From: Metabacillus litoralis
Lineage (GTDB): Bacteria; Bacillota; Bacilli; Bacillales; Bacillaceae
Length of the DNA: 64,000 bases
Assembly: GCF_020524045.1 (NCBI RefSeq)
Contig: NZ_JAIVKL010000001.1
Location: 558,001-622,000, forward strand
Reading direction: 5' to 3'
Of the stretch, positions 18,299 to 27,556 are shown one piece after another. The translations under genes and the position numbers were made by a program. The notes under the pieces are model-generated. The model did not search any database. It was not told the DNA's origin and saw nothing but the letters and a program-made list of their open reading frames with translations. Numbering within the stretch: the first letter of the stretch is position 1; every line of letters begins with the position of its first letter.

Positions 18299-20161
18299 TT
18301 ATTCAATTACTGGCTTTTTTAACAAACCAAGCATGATTGCTGTAATAATTGATCCAATTAAAATAGCTACTAAATACAACAATGGGTTACCTTCAACAAG
18401 CGGGATAACAAATGCACCACCATGAGGAGCACGTAATCCATTACCAAAGAACATTGCTAATGCACCTGCTACAGCAGAGCCAGTAATCACAGAAGGAATA
18501 ACACGAGCTGGATCAGCTGCAGCAAAAGGTATCGCACCCTCTGTAATAAAAGATGCCCCCATCACATAACAAGTAATACCTGCTTCACGTTCACGTTTCG
18601 TGAATTTGTTACGAAAAATTGTTGTTGCAATAGCAATTCCGAGTGGCGGTACCATCCCACCTGCCATAACAGCAGCATGTGGTGCAAAGTTACCCGCATC
18701 AATCATTGCTATACCAAATGTAAATGCTGCCTTATTGATTGGACCACCCATATCAATTGCCATCATTCCGCCTAGTATAAGACCTAAAAGAACTAGATTA
18801 CCTGTTCCTAAATCACCTAAGAAATTACTAATACCAACATTTAATGCACTTACTGGTTGATTAACAACAAAAAACATAACCATACCTACAGCGAAAATAC
18901 TTAATACAGGATATAGTAACACCGGCTTAATTCCTTCTAAAGACGCAGGCATTCCAGCTAATAGTTTTTTCAATAATACTACGATATAACCTGCTAAGAA
19001 TCCTGCAATTAAACCACCTAAGAAACCTGCTCCACCTTGAGCTGCCATAAATCCACCGACCATACCTGGTGCTAATCCTGGTCGATCTGCAATACTTAAA
19101 GCAATGAATCCGGCTAATACTGGTATCATTAATCCAAATGCATTACCACCACCAATAGTACTTAATGCTTCAGCAAATCTGTTATATGTTTCATGATCTG
19201 GATTAGCTGCTTGTATACCAAACATGAATGATAATGCAATTAAAATCCCTCCACCTACAACAAATGGAAGCATATTTGAAACACCATTCATTAAATGCTT
19301 GTAAAAGCCTGTTCGTTGATTACCACTTTCTTCTTTCTTACTATCTCCGCCACTACCTTGGTAAATAGGTGCATCTTGTTTTACTGCACGTTCTAATAAT
19401 TCTTTTGGCTTTCTAATCCCGTCTGCAACAGGAACAATAACAACATGCTTACCCTTAAAACGTTCCATTTCTACTTGTTTATCAGCTGCAATAATAATGG
19501 CTGTTGCTTCTTCAATATCAGCAGCAGTTAATACATTTTTCGCACCACCAGAACCATTTGTTTCAACCTTAATTGATAAGTTCATATTTTTAGCATGCTC
19601 TTTTAACGAATCTGCTGCCATATACGTATGTGCAATACCTGTTGGACAGGCTGTTACTGCTAATATTTTACCCTTCCGAGATTCTAAAACTTCTTCCGTT
19701 TTTTCTTCAACGTCATATTTATCTATAATTGCTAAAATATCATTTTCTGATTTTGCTGCTAATAGTTTTTCTCTTACTTCTTGTTTCATTAAAATAGTTG
19801 AGAGCTTTGATAACGCTTCTAAATGTGTATTATTTGCACCTTCTGTTGCTGCTATCATAAAGAATAAAGTACTAGGCTGACCGTCAAACGCGTCGTAATC
19901 AACTCCTTTTAAAGAGCGACCAAATGCGATTGCTGGTGACTTGACAGCATTTGTTTTAGCATGAGGAATAGCAATACCATCACCAATCCCAGTTGTACTT
20001 TGTTTTTCACGGTCTAGTACGGCACGCTCATAAGCTGCTTTATTTGACAACTTTCCAGCTTTATCTAATACCTCAACTAACTCTTTAACAACATCCCCCT
20101 TCGTTGTTGATTGAATAGTAAGATGTATTGTATCTTTAGTTAATAATTCTGTTATTCTCAT
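18299..20161 (-). CDS. fruA: Fructose-specific PTS enzyme IIABC
   Basis: A 620-aa fused PTS permease that imports fructose and phosphorylates it to fructose 1-phosphate. Residues 1-145 are EIIA with the phospho-His in IPHAK (His67). About 165-265 is EIIB with phospho-Cys172 in TACPTGIAHTY. About 290-620 is the membrane EIIC with GGP(I)NKAAF. The open frame extends upstream to 20233, but the ATG at 20161 follows GGGGGAAATAAG, overlaps the fruK stop by four bases (ATGA) and gives the normal N terminus MRITELL. Translationally coupled to fruK. Confidence 0.93.
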   Translation of the reverse strand: MRITELLTKDTIHLTIQSTTKGDVVKELVEVLDKAGKLSNKAAYERAVLDREKQSTTGIGDGIAIPHAKTNAVKSPAIAFGRSLKGVDYDAFDGQPSTLFFMIAATEGANNTHLEALSKLSTILMKQEVREKLLAAKSENDILAIIDKYDVEEKTEEVLESRKGKILAVTACPTGIAHTYMAADSLKEHAKNMNLSIKVETNGSGGAKNVLTAADIEEATAIIIAADKQVEMERFKGKHVVIVPVADGIRKPKELLERAVKQDAPIYQGSGGDSKKEESGNQRTGFYKHLMNGVSNMLPFVVGGGILIALSFMFGIQAANPDHETYNRFAEALSTIGGGNAFGLMIPVLAGFIALSIADRPGLAPGMVGGFMAAQGGAGFLGGLIAGFLAGYIVVLLKKLLAGMPASLEGIKPVLLYPVLSIFAVGMVMFFVVNQPVSALNVGISNFLGDLGTGNLVLLGLILGGMMAIDMGGPINKAAFTFGIAMIDAGNFAPHAAVMAGGMVPPLGIAIATTIFRNKFTKREREAGITCYVMGASFITEGAIPFAAADPARVIPSVITGSAVAGALAMFFGNGLRAPHGGAFVIPLVEGNPLLYLVAILIGSIITAIMLGLLKKPVIE

Positions 20162-21087
20162 CTTATTTCCCCCTCTATCTTTTTCTTTATATTGACTTGA
20201 GGTAATAACTCCTCTACTTTTTCTTTTGTACACAACTCTAAAGAAAAAGCTGTTGCACTTCCTGAAGCTACACCAATCCTAAAAGCTTCCTCTGTTAAGT
20301 GATTTTTAGAAATTGCACTCATAAATCCACCAACAACTGAATCACCAGCTCCTACAGAATTTAAGACTTTGCCTTTTGGAACATTCGCAATATAATGATT
20401 GTTTTTAGTAACTAGAATTGCACCTTTTTCAGCTAGTGAAACAATGACATGTTCTACGCCTTGATCAACTAGTTTTTCACCATAATAAAGTGCTTCTTTC
20501 ATAGAAGTAATCTGTGTTTCAAACAATTCACCTAGCTCATGATGATTTGGTTTAATTAGAAATGGCTTTTCAGTAATAATTTCTCGTAAAGCCTCACCAG
20601 AAACATCTGCAACTACTTTTATGTCTTTTTCTCTACAAATTGAGATTATTTCATTGTATATAGTTGTAGGTAATGTCCCGGGAATGCTTCCAGCTAAAAC
20701 GACAATATCTTCTTTCTCCATTTTCTGAAAGATCTCTAGAAATTTAGCTAACTCAGTATCAGAAATAGATGGCCCTAACCCATTGATTTCTGTTTCAATT
20801 CCGGTTTTTAACTTAATATTGATTCTTGTATCACCCTTAACACGTATAAAACTTGTTTGAATGTTTTCTTTTGTTAGAAATTCTTTTACATACTCGCCAG
20901 TAAACCCTCCGACAAACCCTAATGCATTTGATTCAACACCTAATCGTTTCATTACACGTGATACATTAATTCCTTTTCCACCTGGAAATTTCGTATCTGA
21001 AGCAGTACGGTTTAATGCTCCTAATTCGAACTGTGTAACTTCTGTAATATAATCAACTGATGGATTTAAAGTCACGGTATAAATCAT
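20158..21087 (-). CDS. fruK: 1-phosphofructokinase
   Basis: A 309-aa PfkB-family kinase that converts fructose 1-phosphate to fructose 1,6-bisphosphate, the next step after FruA. The sugar-binding GGKGINVSRVMKRLG lies near the N terminus, and the catalytic/ATP motif NSVGAGDSVVGGF lies near residue 250 with Asp as base. It is the first gene of a two-gene operon with fruA. The usual repressor gene fruR is absent upstream. A consensus-like promoter with repeated ATTGTTT boxes lies at 21266-21317. Confidence 0.93.
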   Translation of the reverse strand: MIYTVTLNPSVDYITEVTQFELGALNRTASDTKFPGGKGINVSRVMKRLGVESNALGFVGGFTGEYVKEFLTKENIQTSFIRVKGDTRINIKLKTGIETEINGLGPSISDTELAKFLEIFQKMEKEDIVVLAGSIPGTLPTTIYNEIISICREKDIKVVADVSGEALREIITEKPFLIKPNHHELGELFETQITSMKEALYYGEKLVDQGVEHVIVSLAEKGAILVTKNNHYIANVPKGKVLNSVGAGDSVVGGFMSAISKNHLTEEAFRIGVASGSATAFSLELCTKEKVEELLPQVNIKKKIEGEIR

Positions 21088-21265
21088 GTCTTCACGACCT
21101 TTATTGCTTTATTTTTTTAAAATCTGCTTATCATTCATATTTACTCTTAATTAGCTTTTAATGAATAGCTTATTAGAATATAGAAACTAACCAATGGCAA
21201 TTAAGTATCAACATTAATTGAAGATTACCAACTATTTGTAAGCGAATTCATTTATTTATATTGTT

Positions 21266-21317
21266 ATTATACAATCACAAACAATCAAAATCAATTATTT
21301 TTTATCATAAACAATCA
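21266..21317 (-). promoter_or_regulatory. fruK-fruA promoter with two direct-repeat operator candidates
   Basis: On the minus strand the -35 TTGATT (21289-21294) and -10 TATAAT (21266-21271) are 17 bases apart. Two copies of TGATTGTTTrTGAT (21304-21317 and 21274-21287, 13 of 14 identical) lie 30 bases apart, covering the upstream region and the spacer. The spacing places them on the same helix face, as expected for a DeoR-type repressor such as FruR. The leader is about 175 bases. Confidence 0.65.
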
Positions 21318-21611
21318 TATTTTATTATAATAATTCTTTCATTCTACCAAAAGACGTCATATTTTAATATGTAGTCAAGACATTTGTCTGCACGTCCTTC
21401 CTCTATAAATGAATTCATAAGCATCGGCTTTTAAGATATCAACTTCAGAATGAACAAAAAACCACTAAGGGGGAACTACTGATTAGTCAATCAAACAGGA
21501 GTTTAAAAATAGGTAATATACTTACATATTAATCCATTAGCAGTATGCAAACCTCCTAAATAAAAATCGATCACATTCATTCAATTTCTATCACGATGAG
21601 TATGTATTGTA

Positions 21612-21670
21612 TAAAAAAAATCCTCGTTATAGATCACTACTTTAATAAGTAGTATTCCACAACGAGGATT
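21612..21670 (-). terminator. Terminator of the yknWXYZ operon
   Basis: On the minus strand AATCCTCGTT pairs with AACGAGGATT around an inner ACTACTT/AAGTAGT hairpin, followed by eight T residues. Confidence 0.85.
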
Positions 21671-21674
21671 ATAA

Positions 21675-22868
21675 TCATTCATATCGCAGTGATTCAATTG
21701 GACTAAGTCGTGCAGCCTTGTTTGCTGGTAGCAAGCCAAAGACAATTCCTATGAGCATTGAAAAAAGCAAACCACCTAAAACAACCTGCCAAGAAATAAG
21801 CGGTGGCCATTTTGCAAAAATAGAAACAACATTTGCTGCAATAGCACCAAGTAAAATCCCTATCATTCCACCAATTAAAGTTAATGTGACAGATTCAATA
21901 AGAAACTGTATTAAAATCTGACGCTTTGTTGCACCCAATGCTTTTCTAATACCAATTTCTCTCGTACGTTCAGTTACTGAAACGAGCATAATATTCATCA
22001 CACCAATACCACCAACTAAAAGGGAAATACCAGCTATAGATCCAATAATAAGAGTCATTATTCTCGTGATTTGGCCAATTCCTTCTGCCATTTCTTCCAT
22101 ATTAAATACTTTGTATGATTCTTCTGTATTATGTGACGTATTTAACAGTGATGTAGCTTTATCCCCAATTTCTTGCATGGAATCAGGATCTTTAGCTTGT
22201 AATGTAATTTGGTTATAATCATTTTTACCAAAAGATGTACGATACGTATTCCATGGAATATAAACTTCCATTGCACCAAAAGAAAATAATCCTGTTGTTT
22301 TTTCTAACACGCCTACAATTTCAATTGGTTGACCATTAACCCAAATAACCTCACCAATGGGGTTTACATCAATAAACACCTCTGATTTTAAACTTTCGCT
22401 AATCACACCAACTCGGGTACCTCCGATGAAATCTGATTCAAATAGATTTCGACCTGATTGGATATTTAATTCATTGACTTCTATATAATCCTGATTAACA
22501 CCTAACACACTTGTATCTACTGATTCTTCACGATAGCGAGATTTATAGAATTCAGAAGATGAGGCAACAACTTTTCCAACTTCAGGAATACTTCTTAAGG
22601 AAGTCACGTCTTCCTGTGTAAATGCTGCATTCATGTATGCATTCGGATTTGACAATAATTCCTCTTCACTTGGCTCATAATAAACTTCGATCGTGTTACT
22701 TGGACCAGTTATTGACGTTTTTAATAACTGCTCTCCACCTTGACCAATGGCAACAACTAAAATAACTGACGCCACACCGATTATAATACCAAGCATTGTT
22801 AAGATTGAGCGCAATTTATGAGCAAGCACAGAGGTTAATGCCATTTTAATATTTTCTAGTAAACTCAT
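21675..22868 (-). CDS. yknZ: ABC transporter permease YknZ (MacB/FtsX type)
   Basis: A 397-aa MacB-like permease: an N-terminal helix (about 20-42, LTMLGIIIGVASVILVVAIG), a large extracellular MacB periplasmic-core domain (about 50-260), and three C-terminal helices containing the conserved EIGIRKALGATKRQI. It works with YknY (ATPase), YknX (adaptor) and YknW. In B. subtilis this complex protects against the cannibalism toxin SDP. It overlaps yknY by four bases and is the last gene of the operon. Confidence 0.9.
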   Translation of the reverse strand: MSLLENIKMALTSVLAHKLRSILTMLGIIIGVASVILVVAIGQGGEQLLKTSITGPSNTIEVYYEPSEEELLSNPNAYMNAAFTQEDVTSLRSIPEVGKVVASSSEFYKSRYREESVDTSVLGVNQDYIEVNELNIQSGRNLFESDFIGGTRVGVISESLKSEVFIDVNPIGEVIWVNGQPIEIVGVLEKTTGLFSFGAMEVYIPWNTYRTSFGKNDYNQITLQAKDPDSMQEIGDKATSLLNTSHNTEESYKVFNMEEMAEGIGQITRIMTLIIGSIAGISLLVGGIGVMNIMLVSVTERTREIGIRKALGATKRQILIQFLIESVTLTLIGGMIGILLGAIAANVVSIFAKWPPLISWQVVLGGLLFSMLIGIVFGLLPANKAARLSPIESLRYE

Positions 22869-23551
22869 AATGCTTCCCCCCGCTTTTCATCGGAGAGAAT
22901 GATTCCATCTCTTACTGTAATGATACGTTTTGCATATTCAGCAACTTCTTTTTCATGAGTAACAAGGATAACTGTTGTTCCCTCTTTATTAAGTTGAGTA
23001 AAATGCTCCATAATTGAAACACTTGTTTTACTGTCTAGTGCACCTGTTGGTTCATCAGCTAAAATAATTTTCGGATCGTTTACAATGGAACGGGCTATAG
23101 CGACACGCTGTTTCTGCCCACCTGACAATTCATTTGGTAAGTGATTTATGCGATCTGCTAATCCTACCTTATTAAGTGCGTGTCTCGCACGTGCTTCTCG
23201 GTCCTTCTTCTTTAAGCCTGCATAAACCATCGGTAACTCGACATTTTTCAGTGCTGTTAATCTCGGCAATAATTGAAATTGTTGGAAAACAAAGCCAATC
23301 GATAAATTTCTTACCTTAGCAAGTTTTTCATCTTCATATATTGAAATATCTTCATTATCAAGAAAGTAGTTACCCGATGTTGGATTATCTAAACAGCCAA
23401 TCACATTCATTAATGTAGACTTACCTGAACCTGAGGGACCCATAATTGCTACAAATTCTCCAGTCAATATCGTTAGATCAATTCCTCTTAACACATCTAA
23501 AGTATCATTACCTACTTTATAGCTTTTTGTAATAGAAGTAAGTTCTATCAT
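22865..23551 (-). CDS. yknY: ABC transporter ATP-binding protein YknY
   Basis: A 228-aa ATPase of the MacB/LolD group. It has Walker [10 protein letters not shown], a Q-loop in [13 protein letters not shown], signature [14 protein letters not shown], Walker [13 protein letters not shown] and the switch His in VTHEKE. It energises the YknXYZ exporter. The gene overlaps yknX and yknZ by four bases each, so translation is coupled. Confidence 0.93.
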   Translation of the reverse strand: MIELTSITKSYKVGNDTLDVLRGIDLTILTGEFVAIMGPSGSGKSTLMNVIGCLDNPTSGNYFLDNEDISIYEDEKLAKVRNLSIGFVFQQFQLLPRLTALKNVELPMVYAGLKKKDREARARHALNKVGLADRINHLPNELSGGQKQRVAIARSIVNDPKIILADEPTGALDSKTSVSIMEHFTQLNKEGTTVILVTHEKEVAEYAKRIITVRDGIILSDEKRGEAL

Positions 23552-24666
23552 TCAACTGTCACTTCCATATTATTTACCAAGTTTTTCGAAGGATTAACAA
23601 TAACGCTATCACCCTTATTAAGTCCCTTTTTAACTTCGATAAAATCACCACTAGCTGTACCCATCTCTACTTCTTTGTGAATCGCTTTACCATCTTCAAC
23701 AATATATACAAATTGAATCTCACCATCTTGTTTAACAGCTTCTAACGGAATCGTCAGAGCTTTTCTTTTTTCTGTTTCAATTTCCATAATAAGCTTAAAT
23801 CCCGGTTTTGCTTCTATTTTTTTATCTTGTAAGTTAACTTCTATCGGATATTGAACAGCTTGATCTTCATTTCCCATAACAGAATTCGATTGCTCTGGTA
23901 AAAGGCTTACAGATTCCACAGCACCCTTCCATGTTTTATCAGGTATCACATCTGATTTAAGAGTGACAGATTGCTTTTCTTTAATTTTCAAAGAATCGTA
24001 TTCTGAAATCGTACCTTTTACAACAAACTCATTTATTTTACCAACATGGATGATAGGATTTTGCGATTGTGTTGTTAGCGCATCTGAATTAATTGTTATA
24101 ACCGATCCAGAAGATTCACTTTTCACTTCTAACTCTCCAAGTTTCTTCTCAATTGTTTCTTTTTGAAGAAGTATTTGTCTTGCTTCAATGTCTGCCATTT
24201 TTAAATCAATATTTAATTGATTTCGTTCACTTTCTATCTGTTTTTCAGCTTCTTTTTCACCAATTTGTTTTTCCAAGTCTTCTTCTTTTTCTTCAAGATC
24301 ATTTAGTTGATTTTTAATTTGATTAATTCGTAAATAAGAAGATTCGAGTGACAATGCATTCTGTTTCTTTTCTAATTGCAATTGTTCATTATCATAGCGT
24401 AATAATGCTGAGCCTTTTTCAACCTTGTCTCCTTCTTTCACAAGAATCTCAGCTATTTTTCCTTTTTCAGGATCTAAGTAAATAAATTTCTCTTCTTTTA
24501 ATGATAGTGTACCTGGTATCATAATGCTTCCCGTTATTTCACGTTCACCCGCAGTAGCTGTTTTAACCTCAGGGGTTTCCTTTGATAACGTTCTAATAAC
24601 GTTCGTCCCTACTAATATGATAATTAATGTAATAACACTTATAATAATCCAATTTTTTCTCTTCAT
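23548..24666 (-). CDS. yknX: Membrane-fusion/adaptor protein YknX
   Basis: A 372-aa HlyD/RND-adaptor-type protein. One N-terminal membrane anchor (about 5-24) is followed by a biotinyl-lipoyl-like half-motif (EGDKVEKGSALLRYD), a helical hairpin rich in Glu/Lys (about 95-185), the second lipoyl half (LEVKSESSGSV) and beta-barrel/membrane-proximal domains. It links YknYZ function on the outer face of the membrane. Its ATG overlaps the yknW stop by one base (TAATG). Confidence 0.9.
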   Translation of the reverse strand: MKRKNWIIISVITLIIILVGTNVIRTLSKETPEVKTATAGEREITGSIMIPGTLSLKEEKFIYLDPEKGKIAEILVKEGDKVEKGSALLRYDNEQLQLEKKQNALSLESSYLRINQIKNQLNDLEEKEEDLEKQIGEKEAEKQIESERNQLNIDLKMADIEARQILLQKETIEKKLGELEVKSESSGSVITINSDALTTQSQNPIIHVGKINEFVVKGTISEYDSLKIKEKQSVTLKSDVIPDKTWKGAVESVSLLPEQSNSVMGNEDQAVQYPIEVNLQDKKIEAKPGFKLIMEIETEKRKALTIPLEAVKQDGEIQFVYIVEDGKAIHKEVEMGTASGDFIEVKKGLNKGDSVIVNPSKNLVNNMEVTVE

Positions 24667-25358
24667 TAGAATGGTGACATCCCTTGAAATACACCACTCA
24701 TTGCAGCAATAATTAGCATAATTAAATAGAAAATAATGGTGATTGTATATGATGCTGCCTTTGATAAATTAGCAACCTTGACTAAACCTATTCCTAATAA
24801 GATATAATACCAAATACTAAACACTTCAATCCCACTCAATATTCCACCTAGAGCGCCTTTAGCTTCAATAAAGCTATTTAAACTCGTCAAGTAAACGACA
24901 GGATCCCCACCAATAGCTATGATAATTGACTGATTAATTACTTGACCTATTACACTTATAAAGCTTACAAAAATAACAAGTGAGAACATTTGCTTAAAAC
25001 CAACTTTAGATTTTGCTATTCTTGATATACCGTATAAAATTAAAGCAAAAATCACATAGCTAAAAGGAGTTCCCAATAATCCACCTAAAATGGCTATTAC
25101 TAAGTTAATAGTTTCCATCACAGCTATTTCATCAGGCGTCATTTCAATACCTGTCATAGATCCATAATCAACCTCAAGATTTAGCGTAACCAATATTGTT
25201 ACGATCATTGAAATAATTGATAAAGCAATTAAAGGTAGCCAAATGACAGGTTTTTCTTTCATTCTTTCAAACTGTTCCACTGGACTAAAAACCATACCAA
25301 ATACTGATGGTTTTTTAGTTTGAATCTCTTCTTGCTGCATATTTGTTTCACTTTGCAT
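24666..25358 (-). CDS. yknW: Yip1-family membrane protein YknW
   Basis: About 230 aa with a soluble N terminus (PSVFGMVFSPVEQFERMKEKP, the start of the Yip1 domain) and five predicted helices. YknW helps the YknXYZ complex assemble in B. subtilis. The frame opens at 25388, but GGAGGG precedes the ATG at 25358 with good spacing and gives the family length, so that start is used. It is the first gene of yknWXYZ, directly behind a sigma-W promoter. Confidence 0.88.
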   Translation of the reverse strand: MQSETNMQQEEIQTKKPSVFGMVFSPVEQFERMKEKPVIWLPLIALSIISMIVTILVTLNLEVDYGSMTGIEMTPDEIAVMETINLVIAILGGLLGTPFSYVIFALILYGISRIAKSKVGFKQMFSLVIFVSFISVIGQVINQSIIIAIGGDPVVYLTSLNSFIEAKGALGGILSGIEVFSIWYYILLGIGLVKVANLSKAASYTITIIFYLIMLIIAAMSGVFQGMSPF

Positions 25359-25395
25359 AATAAAAATCCCTCCGAAAATTGTAATCAATTACTAA

Positions 25396-25421
25396 TACGG
25401 AAAATGCTATAAATGGTTTCA
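25396..25421 (-). promoter_or_regulatory. Sigma-W (ECF) promoter of yknWXYZ
   Basis: On the minus strand TGAAAC (25416-25421), exactly 16 bases, CGTA (25396-25399): a perfect match to the sigma-W consensus TGAAAC-N16-CGTA. It sits 38-63 bases before the yknW start. In B. subtilis the yknWXYZ operon belongs to the sigma-W envelope-stress regulon, which agrees. Confidence 0.88.
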
Positions 25422-25516
25422 AATATTAGGAAGATAATTTCTTTAAATTTTTTCCCATATTAGTAATTCAAAATTATTTTGCTCTAATACAAAGCTACAA
25501 AGACCTCTAAACATAG

Positions 25517-25557
25517 AAAAAGAAGAACTAAAAAGCTGCAGTCCTTCTTTTCTATAA
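25517..25557 (-). terminator. Weak hairpin after yknV
   Basis: An imperfect stem (AGAAAAAGAAGaACT with AGTcCTTCTTTTCT) in the 25359-25727 gap between yknV and the sigma-W promoter. It could separate yknUV from yknWXYZ transcription. Confidence 0.4.
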
Positions 25558-25727
25558 CTAATAGTTTTGTTTTATTATCTGTTTATAATTGATATGACTA
25601 GAGTAAGTAAGCAACACTCCATGAAGGTAGTGAATTAAGATATTAGCTAACGTCTTCTTTAAATAGATCTTTTCAAGTTATATTAAATTCATATAGAGTT
25701 TTTATTACTACCTTCCTTACAATTTCT

Positions 25728-27548
25728 TCAACCTACTTCTAACATATTAAACTGAGCCTTAACCAACCCATAATAAATTCCTTTTCTCTCCATCAACATG
25801 TCATGATTTCCTTGCTCCATAATAGACCCATGATCTAAGACAAAAATATTATCTGCTTCACGTATAGTTGAAAGTCTATGAGCGATCATAATCGCTGTTC
25901 TTCCGTTTAAAAGTGTTTTTAACGCATGCTGAATTTTCACTTCTGTTTCAGTATCAATACTTGCAGTTGCTTCATCTAGAATAATAATTGTTGGATCTGC
26001 AAGCAATGCTCTTGCGAAAGATATTAGTTGGCGTTCCCCAACAGATAAGACATTTCCTCTTTCTTCTACTTCTGTAAAGTAACCATTAGATAAGTTTTGA
26101 ATGAAATCATCGGCTCCGACTGCTTTTGCCGCTTCGATCACTTCTTCGTCAGTTGCTGTCGGACGACCAAATCTTATATTATCAATAATAGTTCCAGAGA
26201 AAATAAATGTGTCTTGTAAAACGACACTAATTTTTGATCGCAATTCTTCGAGTGAAAGATCTTTAATGTTAACAGAATCAATTTTCACGTTTCCACCAGT
26301 TGCATCATAAAAACGACTGATAAGGTTGGCAATCGTTGTTTTACCTGATCCAGTATGACCAACTAAAGCAACAGTTTGCCCAGCTTCAATTGTTAATGAA
26401 ATATCATTAAGTGCTTTCCTAGAAGAGTCATAAGCAAATTCAACATGTTCAAACTCTATTTTCCCCTTCATATTAGAGAGTCGTGTAGGGTTTTGTAATT
26501 CAGCTACGAGCGGTTTTTCATCAATAAATTCAAAAATCCGTTCTGAAGATGCCATCCCCATTAATAGCTGATTATACACCTGACCCAAACGAGAAATTGG
26601 CTCCCAAAACATTCCTAAATAAAAAGCAAAAGAAACAAAAGTTCCAATCGATATCGAACCATTAGCTATTAATGTTGCACCATAGGCAATTAAGATTGCT
26701 GTTCCAATGGCATTTGTCAATTCCACCATAGGAGTAAACATTGCATTGCGTTTTGTCGCATTTTGCCACGATTGAAAGTTTTCAGAATTAACTCCATCAA
26801 AAAACTCTATATTTTCCTTTTCTTGTGTAAAAGATTGAGTAACCCTAATTCCTTGAATCGATTCATTTAAATGTGAATTTAGCTTTGATTGCTTAAGTCT
26901 AACAGTTTGCCAAGAACGACGGATTTTTTTTCTTAAACTAGTTGATATAAAAAACATGATTGGAACAATAACCATAATGGCTAATGTTAGTTCAGGACTT
27001 AATGTAAACAATAAAGCAACGACACCAATTAACAAAATAAAATCCATTAAGAGATTAATAACACCACTTGTAAAAAGCTCTTGAAGTGAATTAATATCAT
27101 TCATGATTCTTACTAAAATTGAACCTGCTGAACGTTGATCAAAAAAACGATGTGATAATGATTGAACATGTGTAAACAAATGTCTTCGAATATCATAAAT
27201 GACATTTTGACCAAGCATATTCATCCATTTAATACGAAAGGTGTTTGCAATGTAGGATATTATGTATAAACCAGCTATTGTAACGACTAATATTGTTAAT
27301 AGATTCATATCTTTATTGGCAATTGCATAGTCAAGCGTGTATTTCCCAATCAATATCGGAGCAACTAATCTAACTAATGCTGAGATCAATACAGCAATAA
27401 ACGCTGAAGGAAGTAATGTTTTTGAATAGGGCTTTAAATAACTAAAAAGTCTCCACATTTGCTTCCAGTTAAACGGCTTATCAATAACTGTTTCGGTTGA
27501 ATAATGAAATCGTTCCATAATTCTCGTTTTCTTTTCTTTAAATTCCAT
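25728..27548 (-). CDS. yknV: ABC transporter, fused permease/ATPase YknV
   Basis: A 606-aa half-transporter of the multidrug/lipid exporter class. A six-helix membrane domain (about 35-335) precedes the nucleotide-binding domain: Walker A GHTGSGKTT, signature LSVGERQLISFARA (SVGE in place of SGGQ), Walker B IIILDEATASID and the H-loop AHRLST. It follows YknU by eight bases and probably forms a heterodimer with it. The degenerate signature is usual in one subunit of heterodimeric exporters. Substrate unknown. Confidence 0.9.
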   Translation of the reverse strand: MEFKEKKTRIMERFHYSTETVIDKPFNWKQMWRLFSYLKPYSKTLLPSAFIAVLISALVRLVAPILIGKYTLDYAIANKDMNLLTILVVTIAGLYIISYIANTFRIKWMNMLGQNVIYDIRRHLFTHVQSLSHRFFDQRSAGSILVRIMNDINSLQELFTSGVINLLMDFILLIGVVALLFTLSPELTLAIMVIVPIMFFISTSLRKKIRRSWQTVRLKQSKLNSHLNESIQGIRVTQSFTQEKENIEFFDGVNSENFQSWQNATKRNAMFTPMVELTNAIGTAILIAYGATLIANGSISIGTFVSFAFYLGMFWEPISRLGQVYNQLLMGMASSERIFEFIDEKPLVAELQNPTRLSNMKGKIEFEHVEFAYDSSRKALNDISLTIEAGQTVALVGHTGSGKTTIANLISRFYDATGGNVKIDSVNIKDLSLEELRSKISVVLQDTFIFSGTIIDNIRFGRPTATDEEVIEAAKAVGADDFIQNLSNGYFTEVEERGNVLSVGERQLISFARALLADPTIIILDEATASIDTETEVKIQHALKTLLNGRTAIMIAHRLSTIREADNIFVLDHGSIMEQGNHDMLMERKGIYYGLVKAQFNMLEVG

Positions 27549-27556
27549 GCTTCCAC

